Below, in pieces: positions 17,265 to 27,395 of a stretch of 36,035 nucleotides of DNA. This DNA comes from Plesiocystis pacifica SIR-1 (GTDB lineage: Bacteria > Myxococcota_A > Polyangia > Nannocystales > Nannocystaceae). The stretch spans positions 1-36,035 of the forward strand of contig NZ_ABCS01000096.1 of the NCBI RefSeq assembly GCF_000170895.1, written 5' to 3'. Below the pieces are notes generated by a model, which saw only the letters and a program-made list of their open reading frames with translations, was not told the origin of the DNA and did no database searches. The translations under genes were made by a program, and so were the position numbers. Position 1 is the stretch's first letter. The number at the start of each line of letters is the position of its first letter.

Positions 17265-17295
17265 GAGCGGGATGACGCGACCCGTCACCCCGCTC
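17265..17295. terminator. 12-bp hairpin downstream of hemL
   Basis: GAGCGGGATGAC (17265-17276) pairs with GTCACCCCGCTC (17284-17295), 11 Watson-Crick pairs and one internal A/C mismatch (a G-U wobble when read from the minus strand), with a 7-base loop. It begins 24 bases after the hemL stop on the minus strand and probably ends the gyrA-hemL transcript. No U-run follows, so it may instead protect the 3' end. Confidence 0.6.
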
Positions 17296-17319
17296 GCCCG
17301 CCCCTGAACGTCGCCTGGT

Positions 17320-18638
17320 CTAGCCCTTGGCCAGCAGCTCGAACACGGCATCGGCCGCGTCCAAAGTGCGCTGGACCGCGGCCGCGTCGTGAGCCGTGGA
17401 GAAGAAGCCCGCCTCGAACTGCGAGGGCGCGAGGTAGACCCCGCGGGCCAGCATCTCGGTGTGCCAGCGAGCGAAGCGCTCGAGGTCGCTGCCCTTGGCG
17501 TCTTCGTAGTTCCAGACCTCGCCCGAGCGGAAGAAGCCCGAGAACATCGGCCCGACCTGGGTGCCCGTCCACGCGATGCCGTGCTTGGCCGCGCGCTCGG
17601 CCAGGCCCGCGCACAGCGTCGTCGTCGCGGCCTCGAGGGCCTCGTGGGGTTCTTCCTGCTCGAGGATGCGCAGCGTGGTCAGGCCCGCGGCGACCGACAG
17701 CGGGTTCCCGCTCAGCGTGCCCGCCTGGTAGACCGGCCCCAAAGGCGCGACCTTCTCCATGATGTCCCGGCGCCCGCCGTAGGCGCCCACGGGCATGCCG
17801 CCGCCGACGATCTTGCCGAGGCAGGTCAGGTCCGGGATGACCCCGTAGCGCGCCTGGGCGCCGCCCAGGGCCACGCGAAAGCCGGTCATGACCTCGTCGA
17901 AGATCAGCACCGCGCCGTGCTGGTCGCACAGCTGACGCAGACCCTCGAGGTAGCCGGGCCGCGGGGGCACGCAGCCCATGTTGCCGGCGACGGGCTCGAT
18001 GATGATCGCCGCGATCTCGTCGGCGTTGGCCTCGAAGGCCGCGCCCACGGCGTCCAGGTCGTTGAAGGGCACGAGCACCGTGTCGCGCACGGCGTCAGCG
18101 GGCACGCCCGCGCTCCCCGGAATGCCCAGGGTCGCCGCGCCCGAGCCGGCCGCGACCAGCAGCATGTCGGCGTGGCCGTGGTAGCCGCCCTCGCACTTGA
18201 TGATCTTGTTGCGCCCGGTGAAGCCCCGGGCCAGGCGCAGCGCGCTCATGGTCGCCTCGGTGCCCGAAGACACCAGCCGGACCATGCCGCCGACCATGCT
18301 CGGGACCAGGCCGCAGATGCGCTCGGCGAACTCGACCTCGGCGGCCGTCGCCGCGCCGAAGCTCAGCCCGTCGCGGGCCGCCTGGCACACCGCCTCGACG
18401 ACCTCGGGGTGGGCGTGGCCGAGGATCGCCGGCCCCCAGGTGCCGACATAGTCGACCAGGGTCGCGCCGTCCTCGGTGACCAGCTCGCAGCCGCGGGCCT
18501 GCTTGATGAAGGGCGGCTCCCCGCCGACGGCCGCGAAGGCGCGCACCGGGCTGTTGACGCCGCCGGGGATGGAGCGCTGAGCGTCGGCGAACAGCGCCTT
18601 GCTGCGCTCGCCCGCGCGCCCGTCGATGTTCGGGGAGC

Positions 18639-18642
<4 letters not shown>
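17320..18642 (-). CDS. hemL: Glutamate-1-semialdehyde 2,1-aminomutase
   Basis: PLP enzyme that turns glutamate-1-semialdehyde into 5-aminolevulinate (EC 5.4.3.8) in the C5 route to heme and corrins. 440 residues, close to the usual ~430. Signatures: SIPGGVNSPVRAF at the N-terminus, SSGTEATMSALRLAR (phosphate/cofactor site), EGGYHGH (~151-157), FDEVMTGFR with Asp249, and the PLP lysine in LGKIVGGGMPVGAYGG (Lys277), followed by QAGTLSGNPL. The start is GTG, overlapping the gyrA stop as GTGA (4-bp overlap), which indicates translational coupling. Pairing with gyrA is not the usual hem clustering. Presence of hemL implies ALA synthesis from glutamyl-tRNA rather than by ALA synthase alone. Confidence 0.97.
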
Positions 18643-21335
<2,693 letters not shown>

Positions 21336-21586
21336 GGAGGGGCGTTCGGGCGCGAAGCATAGCTCCGAAGTGGGCTCCTGGCCACGGTCCAAAGCCTGAA
21401 ATTCGTTCGAATAGACCGGCTTTTTCTGGCGATCTCGCCATCCCCTGACGCACCTTGGGACGGCGCAGAGATCGGCGGCACAAAGCGGGCTTCAAAGCTC
21501 GGAAATGCGTGAGTTGGCCAACGGCTTTGACGGGACCCGAGTCGTGGGCGTGGGGCAGGGAGGGTGTGGCCTGCTAAGGTCCTCGA

Positions 21587-22354
21587 GTGCCCCGCCTTCG
21601 GTCCCGGCTGCCCCGCGTGGCCTCGCTCGCTGGCGTGGCGTGCAGCCTGTGTGCGGCCCTGGCCTGTGGACCGCGCATCACGGTCGAAACCGTCGACGCG
21701 CCTGTGGACGAGGCTCCGGTCGAAGACGGGGGCAAGGACCCGGGGCCGAGCCCCGAGCGCGAGGCCGTGCTCGCCGTCGCCCGCGGCTACGCCGACGCCC
21801 TGACCCAACGAGACCCCGAGCGCGCCGCCGAGCTCGTCGTCGCCGAGACCTTCGTGTTCTACGACGACCTGCGCCGCGCCGCGCTGACCTCCAAGGCCGA
21901 GGACCTCGAGCGCTGGCCGCTGATGCCCCTGATCATGGTGCTCGAGCTGCGCGTCCGCTTCTCCCGGGCCGAGCTCGAGGCCTTCGACGGCCGCTCCCTG
22001 TTCACGGCGGCGGTCGAGGCCGGGCTCGCCGGCGAGGACATCGGCGACCTGCTCGACGATCCGAGCGTCGAGGTCGCCCACACCGAGGACGACCACGCCG
22101 AGCTGCGCGTCGAACAGTCGAGCCTGCTCTACCTGCGCCGCGACCCGGACCCAGAGGTCGACGCAGACGCTGGCGCGCAGGCACCCTGGCGCGTCGATCT
22201 GCCCGGGCTCATCGAGGCCCTCGGCCCGAGCATCGAGGCCCTCGCCAAAGAGCGCGTCGAGACCAGCGGCAAGCTGCGCACCGCGCTGTACTTCGTCGCC
22301 TTGCGCCTCGACGTCGCGCTCGACCCGGCGATCCTCGACGGCCCGCTCCGCTGA
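21587..22354 (+). CDS. Lipoprotein, unknown function
   Basis: 255 residues from a GTG with AAGG 8 bases upstream. The Arg-rich N-terminus and hydrophobic segment lead to CAALAC (Cys27), then an acidic/Pro linker (VETVDAPVDEAPVEDGGKDP) as in other lipoproteins of the window. The globular part starts AVARGYADALTQRDPERAAEL followed by VVAETFVFYDD, which looks like the first helices of an NTF2-like or other small alpha+beta domain. This is a common arrangement in lipoproteins, but not a firm assignment. The C-terminal part is helical (LIEALGPSIEALAKERVETS). It is monocistronic by position; gyrA diverges 251 bases away and no regulatory site could be assigned in that gap. Confidence 0.8.
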   Translation: MPRLRSRLPRVASLAGVACSLCAALACGPRITVETVDAPVDEAPVEDGGKDPGPSPEREAVLAVARGYADALTQRDPERAAELVVAETFVFYDDLRRAALTSKAEDLERWPLMPLIMVLELRVRFSRAELEAFDGRSLFTAAVEAGLAGEDIGDLLDDPSVEVAHTEDDHAELRVEQSSLLYLRRDPDPEVDADAGAQAPWRVDLPGLIEALGPSIEALAKERVETSGKLRTALYFVALRLDVALDPAILDGPLR

Positions 22355-22428
22355 CGAGCAACGCGCTGCACACCGGCCCGTCGTCTCGTCGGGTTGAACG
22401 CGGTTAGCGAGGTCAATGTCGATGCCAT

Positions 22429-22525
22429 CGCGCACCATGTGCATGCGCGCCCACACGATCGGCGAAAGCAACTCGCGCGAATGACTTTGCCGAGCGGCGA
22501 ACTCGACGCCAGACCATGGTGCGCG
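22429..22525. promoter_or_regulatory. 11-bp inverted repeat upstream of the 22598 gene
   Basis: CGCGCACCATG at 22429-22439 and its exact complement CATGGTGCGCG at 22515-22525, separated by 75 bases, in the 243-base gap before the host-attachment-family gene. It could form a long-range hairpin in the leader or mark two protein sites. No other content is seen in the gap. Confidence 0.3.
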
Positions 22526-22586
22526 CCTGAATTCGTCGTTTTTCCCTTGCCTCCCGCGACCCCCTTTGACCACAATGGAAGCTCAT

Positions 22587-22592
22587 AGGAGG
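22587..22592 (+). promoter_or_regulatory. Perfect Shine-Dalgarno site
   Basis: AGGAGG, 5 bases before the ATG at 22598. It rules out the overlapping GTG at 22592 as start, because that codon lies inside the site. Confidence 0.85.
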
Positions 22593-22597
22593 TGTCG

Positions 22598-23005
22598 ATG
22601 ATCCCAACGGTATTCGTCGTAGCAGATCAGAGTCAGGCCCAGCTGTACAGGGTCGGCGGTACGAAGCTCAACCCCACCCTCGAAGAGCTCGAGCAGCTCA
22701 GCCACCCCGAAGCCCGCGAGCACCTGTCCGCGGACTCCAGCGGTCACCTGACCATGGACAAGTCGGGACACTCCGCCGAAGAGGAGCGCCGCTTCGTCCG
22801 CGAGCTCGTCGATCGCCTGCGCAAGGGCCAATCCACCGGCGAATTCCAGCGCCTGGTGATCGCGGCCCCGGCCAACTTCGTCGGTCGCCTGCGCAAGCAC
22901 TACGGCTCTTCGCTCTCGCGCACCGTCGAGCGCGAGATCATCGGCGACTACACCCGGCAAGACTCGCGAACGCTGACCAAGCGCTTCGCCAAATGGACGA
23001 ACTAG
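22598..23005 (+). CDS. Host-attachment-protein family (eRF1-like fold)
   Basis: 135 residues from an ATG behind a perfect AGGAGG, so probably well translated. The sequence follows the PF10116-type 'protein required for attachment to host cells' family: VFVVADQSQAQLYRV, an L..L.HPEAREH segment, SAEEERRFVRELVDRL, and FQRLVIAAPANFVGRLRKHY then VEREIIGDYTRQ. Family members share the fold of the eRF1 central domain. The name comes from early plant-attachment work in Agrobacterium; a direct role in attachment here is not implied, and a stress or translation-linked role is as likely. It has no signal peptide, so it is cytoplasmic. It converges on the kinase gene over a 31-base gap containing a hairpin. 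Confidence 0.88.
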   Translation: MIPTVFVVADQSQAQLYRVGGTKLNPTLEELEQLSHPEAREHLSADSSGHLTMDKSGHSAEEERRFVRELVDRLRKGQSTGEFQRLVIAAPANFVGRLRKHYGSSLSRTVEREIIGDYTRQDSRTLTKRFAKWTN

Positions 23006-23022
23006 TCGACGAACTCGTCGAC
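23005..23022. terminator. Inverted repeat at convergent gene ends
   Basis: GTCGACGAACTCGTCGAC: perfect 8-bp arms with a 2-base centre (7 bp with a 4-base loop is more realistic). It starts at the last base of the TAG stop of the 22598 gene and lies 15 bases from the kinase stop. It has no T-run; it may act as a transcript end or a barrier between convergent genes. Confidence 0.45.
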
Positions 23023-23036
23023 AGACGAGCCCGCCA

Positions 23037-26000
23037 CTATTGAAAGTGAGCCTCGGGCACGATCACCGCGATCGTCAGCCCGGGGCGGGCACCCGCTGCC
23101 TCGACTCGAAAACCAGCCCAATAGGCGATGCCCTCGATCATCACGCGAAAGGGCACCTGGGATCGACCGTGCTCGATCCACTCGGCGTAGGCTCGGTGAC
23201 TGACCGGGGCGAGCGCGGGGTCGATCTCGTCCATGGGGCGCAGCAACAGCTCGCGGCGCGCCTGGGCGTCGACCTCGCTGAGTTCGCGCGGGAAGCCGAT
23301 GAGCCGATCGCCCTCGAACATCACGAACACCTGCCCGTGCTGCACGCCCATGGGCAGCGCCTTGGTGTAGGTCGAGATGTGGCCGAGGTCGAAGTCGAGG
23401 GCGAGGACGTGCTCGAGGCCGGTGCCGCTGCGCGCGGCGGTGGACACCAAGATCTGACCGTCGGCGGCCTCCCCCGCGCCGACGTGGGGCTCGGTCCAGT
23501 AGACGGCGGCGTCGGAGCCCGGCGCGGACGGGCCCGCCTCGGCGCGCTGGGCCATGGCCCCCGTGTACCAGTCTTGGATGTGGGGCGCGTCTTTGTCCGC
23601 GCCGTCTTCGACGCAGACTCCGAGCCCGCCGCCAGCGCGGAGGCTGCACGCGCGGGCGGGCACCCCCGGCGCGGACAGGCGCAAGCGCCAGCCCGCCTCG
23701 GCCTCGGGATCGCGGACCAGCTCGAAGGCTCGACCGGTCGAGTCCGCGCCCCGGCACGCGCGGATGCCCGGGTAAGCGTCGACGAGGGCGACGAGGGTGT
23801 CCGCGAGGGTCTCGGGCTCGAGGGCGTCGAAGAAGCCCCGCTGGGCCCAGTGGTGGAGGGTCTGGGTGATGCCCTCGACGGGGATGAACAGGGCGTCGAG
23901 CTCGGCCTGGGCCGTGGTCTTGGTCTCGGCGAACAGCGCCTGGGACAGCGCCGCGCGATCGTCCTCGATGCGGCCCCGGCTGGTCGTCATCGTGACCGCC
24001 GCGATGCCGCCGAGCACGAGCAGGCCCACGCCCAGCACCGCCGCCAGCCGGCGCAGGGCCTGGAAGGTCCGGCGTCGCCGCTCGCTCCGAGCCTCGCGCT
24101 CGCGCAGGGCCTGCTGTAGGCCCTCGGCCCGCTGGGCGAGCTCCCCGTCGTCGGCGAGCAGGCCCTCGCGGTCGAGCTGCTGGATGCTGACGCTGGCGTT
24201 GCCCGCCATCAGGGCGCTGATCAGCGCGTCGCGATCGAGGCGCGCGCTCGTGCCGTGGGAGACCTCGGACAGGCGCCGACGCACGATGTCCGCGGTGCCG
24301 ACGGTCGAGGCCGCCCCGGAGATCTTGCTCCTCGACAGCGCTGGGCTGCCCGACTTCCCCACCGAACTCGAGCTCGAACCCGAGCCCGAGCTCGACGAGC
24401 TCGAGCCTGACTTCGACCCACCGCCGCTGCTCGCCTCGTCCTCGTTGAGCACCGTGCTCGCCACCAGGCTCGCCCGCGCCCCGCCCGAGCCCAACCACGG
24501 CTTGGAGGTCCCGACCACGACCTCCGAGTCCGCCGGCGGCATGGGCACGCCCACGAGGGTCCCGTCCGGAGGGTGCAGGGTCAGGCGCGCGAGCAGCAGG
24601 TCCTCCTCGGGCTCCGGCGTGGGCGGGAGCGCGGCGAAGTTGTCGAGGGCGAACTGGGCCAGGGCCAGGTCGCCGTTGTCGAGGGCCGCCTCGGCGAGGA
24701 CCAGCTGCGCCTGGGCCAGGCCGCGGCGCGCCGAGAGGTTGCGCGGCCACGACTCGAGGGCCTGCTCGAGGCGGACGATCACGTTGGTCAGGCCCTGGTA
24801 GCTGCCGCTGATCGACGCCCCCGAGGCGCTCGACTCGAGGCTCGCCAGCTTCTCCTGGGCCCGGGTCGCGACCTTGGCCGAGTCGTAGTTGCGCATGGCC
24901 TTGCGCAAGGCCTCGGCGAACTCGCCCGCGTCGGCGTAGCGCAAGCTCGGATCCGTCGCCAGGGCGCGGAGCAGCACGGGGCGCAAGAGCACGTGCCAGG
25001 GCCGGAGCCGCGGCGGGAGCTCCTCGGGGAAGCCCCAGGTGTTGCCCTTGGCCTTGGCGATGACCTGGTCGACGTTCTTGCCCTTGTGCGGCGGGCGGCC
25101 GTAGAGCACGTGGTAGAGCACGGCCCCGAGCAGGTAGACGTCGGTCGCCGGGCCGATGCGCTCGCGCTCGGCGCTGGCCGTCTCGGGCGACATGTAGGCC
25201 GGCGTGCCGCAGACCAGCGCGGCCTTGGGCATGTTCTCGAGGGTCCACGTCGGCGCGTCGCGGAGGCCCTCGAGGTGATCGAGGGCCAGGGCCAGCCCCC
25301 AGTCCACGACCTGGACCTCGCCGTAGTCGCCGATCATCACGTTGCCGGGCTTGATGTCCCGGTGGATGACGCCGCGGCTGTGGGCGAAGGCGACGGCGTT
25401 GGCGACCTCGAGCAGGACCTCGAGGTGGTCGCGGAGCTCGAGCTCGACGAGCTCGCCGGCCTTGGTGCGCCGCTGGTTCGAGGCCAGGACCTGGTCCCAG
25501 GGCGTGCCCTCGATGAGCTGCATCGTATAGAACAGCCGCCCGGACTGGTCGCGGCCGAGCTCGTGGACCGTGACGATGTTGGGGTGGTCGAGGACCGCCG
25601 TCAGCCGGGCCTCGCTCTCGAACTGGCGCACGATCGAGGGCGAGTGCTCCCGGCCGTAGCGCAGGCGCTTGAAGGCGATGCGCCGGCCCAGGGAGCGCTG
25701 GCGAGCGCCCCAGACCTCGCCCATGCCGCCCTCGCCGAGGAGCTCGAGCAGCGCGTAGGCCCCGTCGAGGGCCTCCTCGCCGGCCTCGATCACCGGGATC
25801 AAAAAGGGCCCGCTGTCCCGCGCCGAGCCCAGGTCCCGGCCGGCCACGGGCGCGTCCGAGCGGCGCAGGCCCTCGATGTCCGCGGTCCGCTGCGAGGCCG
25901 ACGAGCCCCCCTCGGTGACCTCGCCCTGGGCAACGCTGCGCTGCGCCCCGGTGGCCAGGCCCGCGCTCGAGGCCGTCTCGAGCACCAGCGTGGTCGTGAG

Positions 26001-26180
26001 CGGGGTCGAGCCCGTGGGCGAGGCCGGCAGCGCCGGGCGGATCGACGCCAGCGGATCGTCGGACGGAGGCTCGACCCAGCCGGGCCTCGGGCCGGCCTGG
26101 GCGTGCGCGGCGTCGACGAGCTCGCGCTCCGAGGACTCACCCAGCTCGGGGCTGGAGACGCTCGGAGGCTGCTCGCTCAT
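23037..26180 (-). CDS. Transmembrane Ser/Thr protein kinase with extracytoplasmic Cache-like sensor
   Basis: 1047 residues. Residues 1-140 are a low-complexity region. The eukaryote-like kinase domain (~142-430) has the glycine loop LLGEGGMGEVWG, Lys171 in AFKRL, catalytic loop HRDIKPGN (273-280, Asp275), DWG in place of DFG (293-295) and GTPAYMSPE, so it should be active. Next come a short TPR-like stretch (~460-540), a Ser/Gly-rich linker (~584-612) and one membrane helix (~712-733, RLAAVLGVGLLVLGGIAAV). The C-terminal ~300 residues resemble a double-Cache sensor (DWYTGAMAQ, VYWTEPHVGAG, LVSTAAR, HVLALDFDLGHIS). The likely role is to sense an external small molecule and phosphorylate cytoplasmic targets. 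It is last in a run with apbE and the methyltransferase gene (9-base gap to apbE). Confidence 0.92.
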   Translation of the reverse strand: MSEQPPSVSSPELGESSERELVDAAHAQAGPRPGWVEPPSDDPLASIRPALPASPTGSTPLTTTLVLETASSAGLATGAQRSVAQGEVTEGGSSASQRTADIEGLRRSDAPVAGRDLGSARDSGPFLIPVIEAGEEALDGAYALLELLGEGGMGEVWGARQRSLGRRIAFKRLRYGREHSPSIVRQFESEARLTAVLDHPNIVTVHELGRDQSGRLFYTMQLIEGTPWDQVLASNQRRTKAGELVELELRDHLEVLLEVANAVAFAHSRGVIHRDIKPGNVMIGDYGEVQVVDWGLALALDHLEGLRDAPTWTLENMPKAALVCGTPAYMSPETASAERERIGPATDVYLLGAVLYHVLYGRPPHKGKNVDQVIAKAKGNTWGFPEELPPRLRPWHVLLRPVLLRALATDPSLRYADAGEFAEALRKAMRNYDSAKVATRAQEKLASLESSASGASISGSYQGLTNVIVRLEQALESWPRNLSARRGLAQAQLVLAEAALDNGDLALAQFALDNFAALPPTPEPEEDLLLARLTLHPPDGTLVGVPMPPADSEVVVGTSKPWLGSGGARASLVASTVLNEDEASSGGGSKSGSSSSSSGSGSSSSSVGKSGSPALSRSKISGAASTVGTADIVRRRLSEVSHGTSARLDRDALISALMAGNASVSIQQLDREGLLADDGELAQRAEGLQQALREREARSERRRRTFQALRRLAAVLGVGLLVLGGIAAVTMTTSRGRIEDDRAALSQALFAETKTTAQAELDALFIPVEGITQTLHHWAQRGFFDALEPETLADTLVALVDAYPGIRACRGADSTGRAFELVRDPEAEAGWRLRLSAPGVPARACSLRAGGGLGVCVEDGADKDAPHIQDWYTGAMAQRAEAGPSAPGSDAAVYWTEPHVGAGEAADGQILVSTAARSGTGLEHVLALDFDLGHISTYTKALPMGVQHGQVFVMFEGDRLIGFPRELSEVDAQARRELLLRPMDEIDPALAPVSHRAYAEWIEHGRSQVPFRVMIEGIAYWAGFRVEAAGARPGLTIAVIVPEAHFQ

Positions 26181-26189
26181 CGCCCGAGT

Positions 26190-27383
26190 CTACTCGCCTT
26201 CCAGGCTCTCGCGGGGGCCTTCGCCCGGCCCTTCGCTCGGCTCCTGGCGCTCGTCGACGAAGACCGCGGCCAGGCCCTTCGAGACGTGGACGCGGTCGTC
26301 CGGGCCGAGGATGACCGCTTCGAGCTCCGGCCGGGCGTCCACGAAGGCCAGCCCCGCCTCGGGCTCCATCACGCTCACCGCCGTGCAGTAGGCGTCGGCC
26401 GTGGTCGCGTCCTTGGCCACCAAGGTCACGCTCTTGGGGCTCTCGTCGCTGGGGATCGGCCAGCCCGTGCGCGGATCGAGGATGTGGGTGTAGTGCACGC
26501 CCTCCCACACGAAGTAGCGCGCGTAGTTGCCCGAGGTCACCACCGCCTCGTCGCGCACCGGCAGGTAGCCGACCCGGCCGGTGGCGCGCTTGGGGTCCTG
26601 CACGCCCACGCGCCAGGACTCGCCGCCCTTGGTCCCGCTGACGTAGGTGTCGCCGCCGGCCTCGACGATGTGATGGACGAAGCCGCGCGCGCGCAGCAGC
26701 TCGGAGGCCGCGTCGACGGCGTAGCCCTTGGCGATCGCCCCGAGCCCGACCTTCATCCCCGGCTTGGCCAGCTTGGCCGTGCTCGCCTCGGCGTCGAGCT
26801 CGATCTGCGTCCAGTCGACCAGCGGCAGGCGCTCGGCGATGGCCTCGGCGCTCGGCGGGCGGGCGCCGGGCCTGAAGCTCCACAGCGCGCCGACGCCGTG
26901 GAAGCTGACGTCGAACAAGCCCTCGGTGTCCCGCGACACGGCCTCGGCCCGGGCGAGGATCTCGACGAGCTCCGGCGCGACCTCGAGGGCGCCCCCCGCC
27001 GCGTCGTTGAGCCGGCTCAGGTCCGACTGCGGCTGCCACTCCGAGGCGATGGACTCGATCCGCGCCATCTCCATCATCGCGTCGGTGATCGCCTTTTGGG
27101 CCTTCGCCGGGCTGCCCTCGCCGACCCACACGTTGATGGAGGTGCGCGTCCCCATCAGCTCGGCCTCGGCGAACAAGGTCCCGTCGGCGCGGATCAGCTC
27201 GGCGGCCTCGGCCTCCTGCTGCGGGGAAGGCTCGGGCTCGGGGCGCGCCGCCGGCTCGGCCGAGTCTGCCGCGGCCTCGGGCTTGGACTCGCTCGGCGCC
27301 TCGCCGCGCTGGCAGGCTGCGCTGCCCAACGCGAGCAGCATCCACCCAACCACGAGCCCGGACTTTGCGAGCTGGGAACCCAC
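26190..27383 (-). CDS. apbE: FAD:protein FMN transferase (ApbE lipoprotein)
   Basis: Attaches FMN from FAD to a Ser or Thr of exported flavoproteins (EC 2.7.1.180), acting outside the cytoplasmic membrane. 397 residues. A signal peptide ends at LGSAAC (lipoprotein), followed by an acidic Pro/Glu/Ala linker. Family motifs are EAELMGTRTSINVWVG, GLGAIAKGYAVD, EAGGDTYVSG, YTHILDPRTGWPI, and ATTADAYCTAVSVM with the metal-binding Asp. The Glu-rich C-terminal tail is extra. It sits 12 bases after the methyltransferase gene and 9 bases before the kinase gene, so all three are likely co-transcribed. No RnfD/G, NqrB/C or FMN-bind-domain protein, the usual acceptors, is in the window. Confidence 0.95.
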   Translation of the reverse strand: MGSQLAKSGLVVGWMLLALGSAACQRGEAPSESKPEAAADSAEPAARPEPEPSPQQEAEAAELIRADGTLFAEAELMGTRTSINVWVGEGSPAKAQKAITDAMMEMARIESIASEWQPQSDLSRLNDAAGGALEVAPELVEILARAEAVSRDTEGLFDVSFHGVGALWSFRPGARPPSAEAIAERLPLVDWTQIELDAEASTAKLAKPGMKVGLGAIAKGYAVDAASELLRARGFVHHIVEAGGDTYVSGTKGGESWRVGVQDPKRATGRVGYLPVRDEAVVTSGNYARYFVWEGVHYTHILDPRTGWPIPSDESPKSVTLVAKDATTADAYCTAVSVMEPEAGLAFVDARPELEAVILGPDDRVHVSKGLAAVFVDERQEPSEGPGEGPRESLEGE

Positions 27384-27395
27384 GACCCGCCCCGC

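Noticed and set aside
22592..22597. GTG start two codons before the chosen ATG of the host-attachment-family gene
   Set aside because: The GTG overlaps the AGGAGG site, which is correctly spaced for the ATG at 22598.
24813..24830. SGAS sequence in the kinase (about residues 453-456) as an ApbE flavinylation site
   Set aside because: It lies on the cytoplasmic side of the membrane helix, lacks the preceding Asp of the usual motif and is in a low-complexity stretch, whereas ApbE acts outside.
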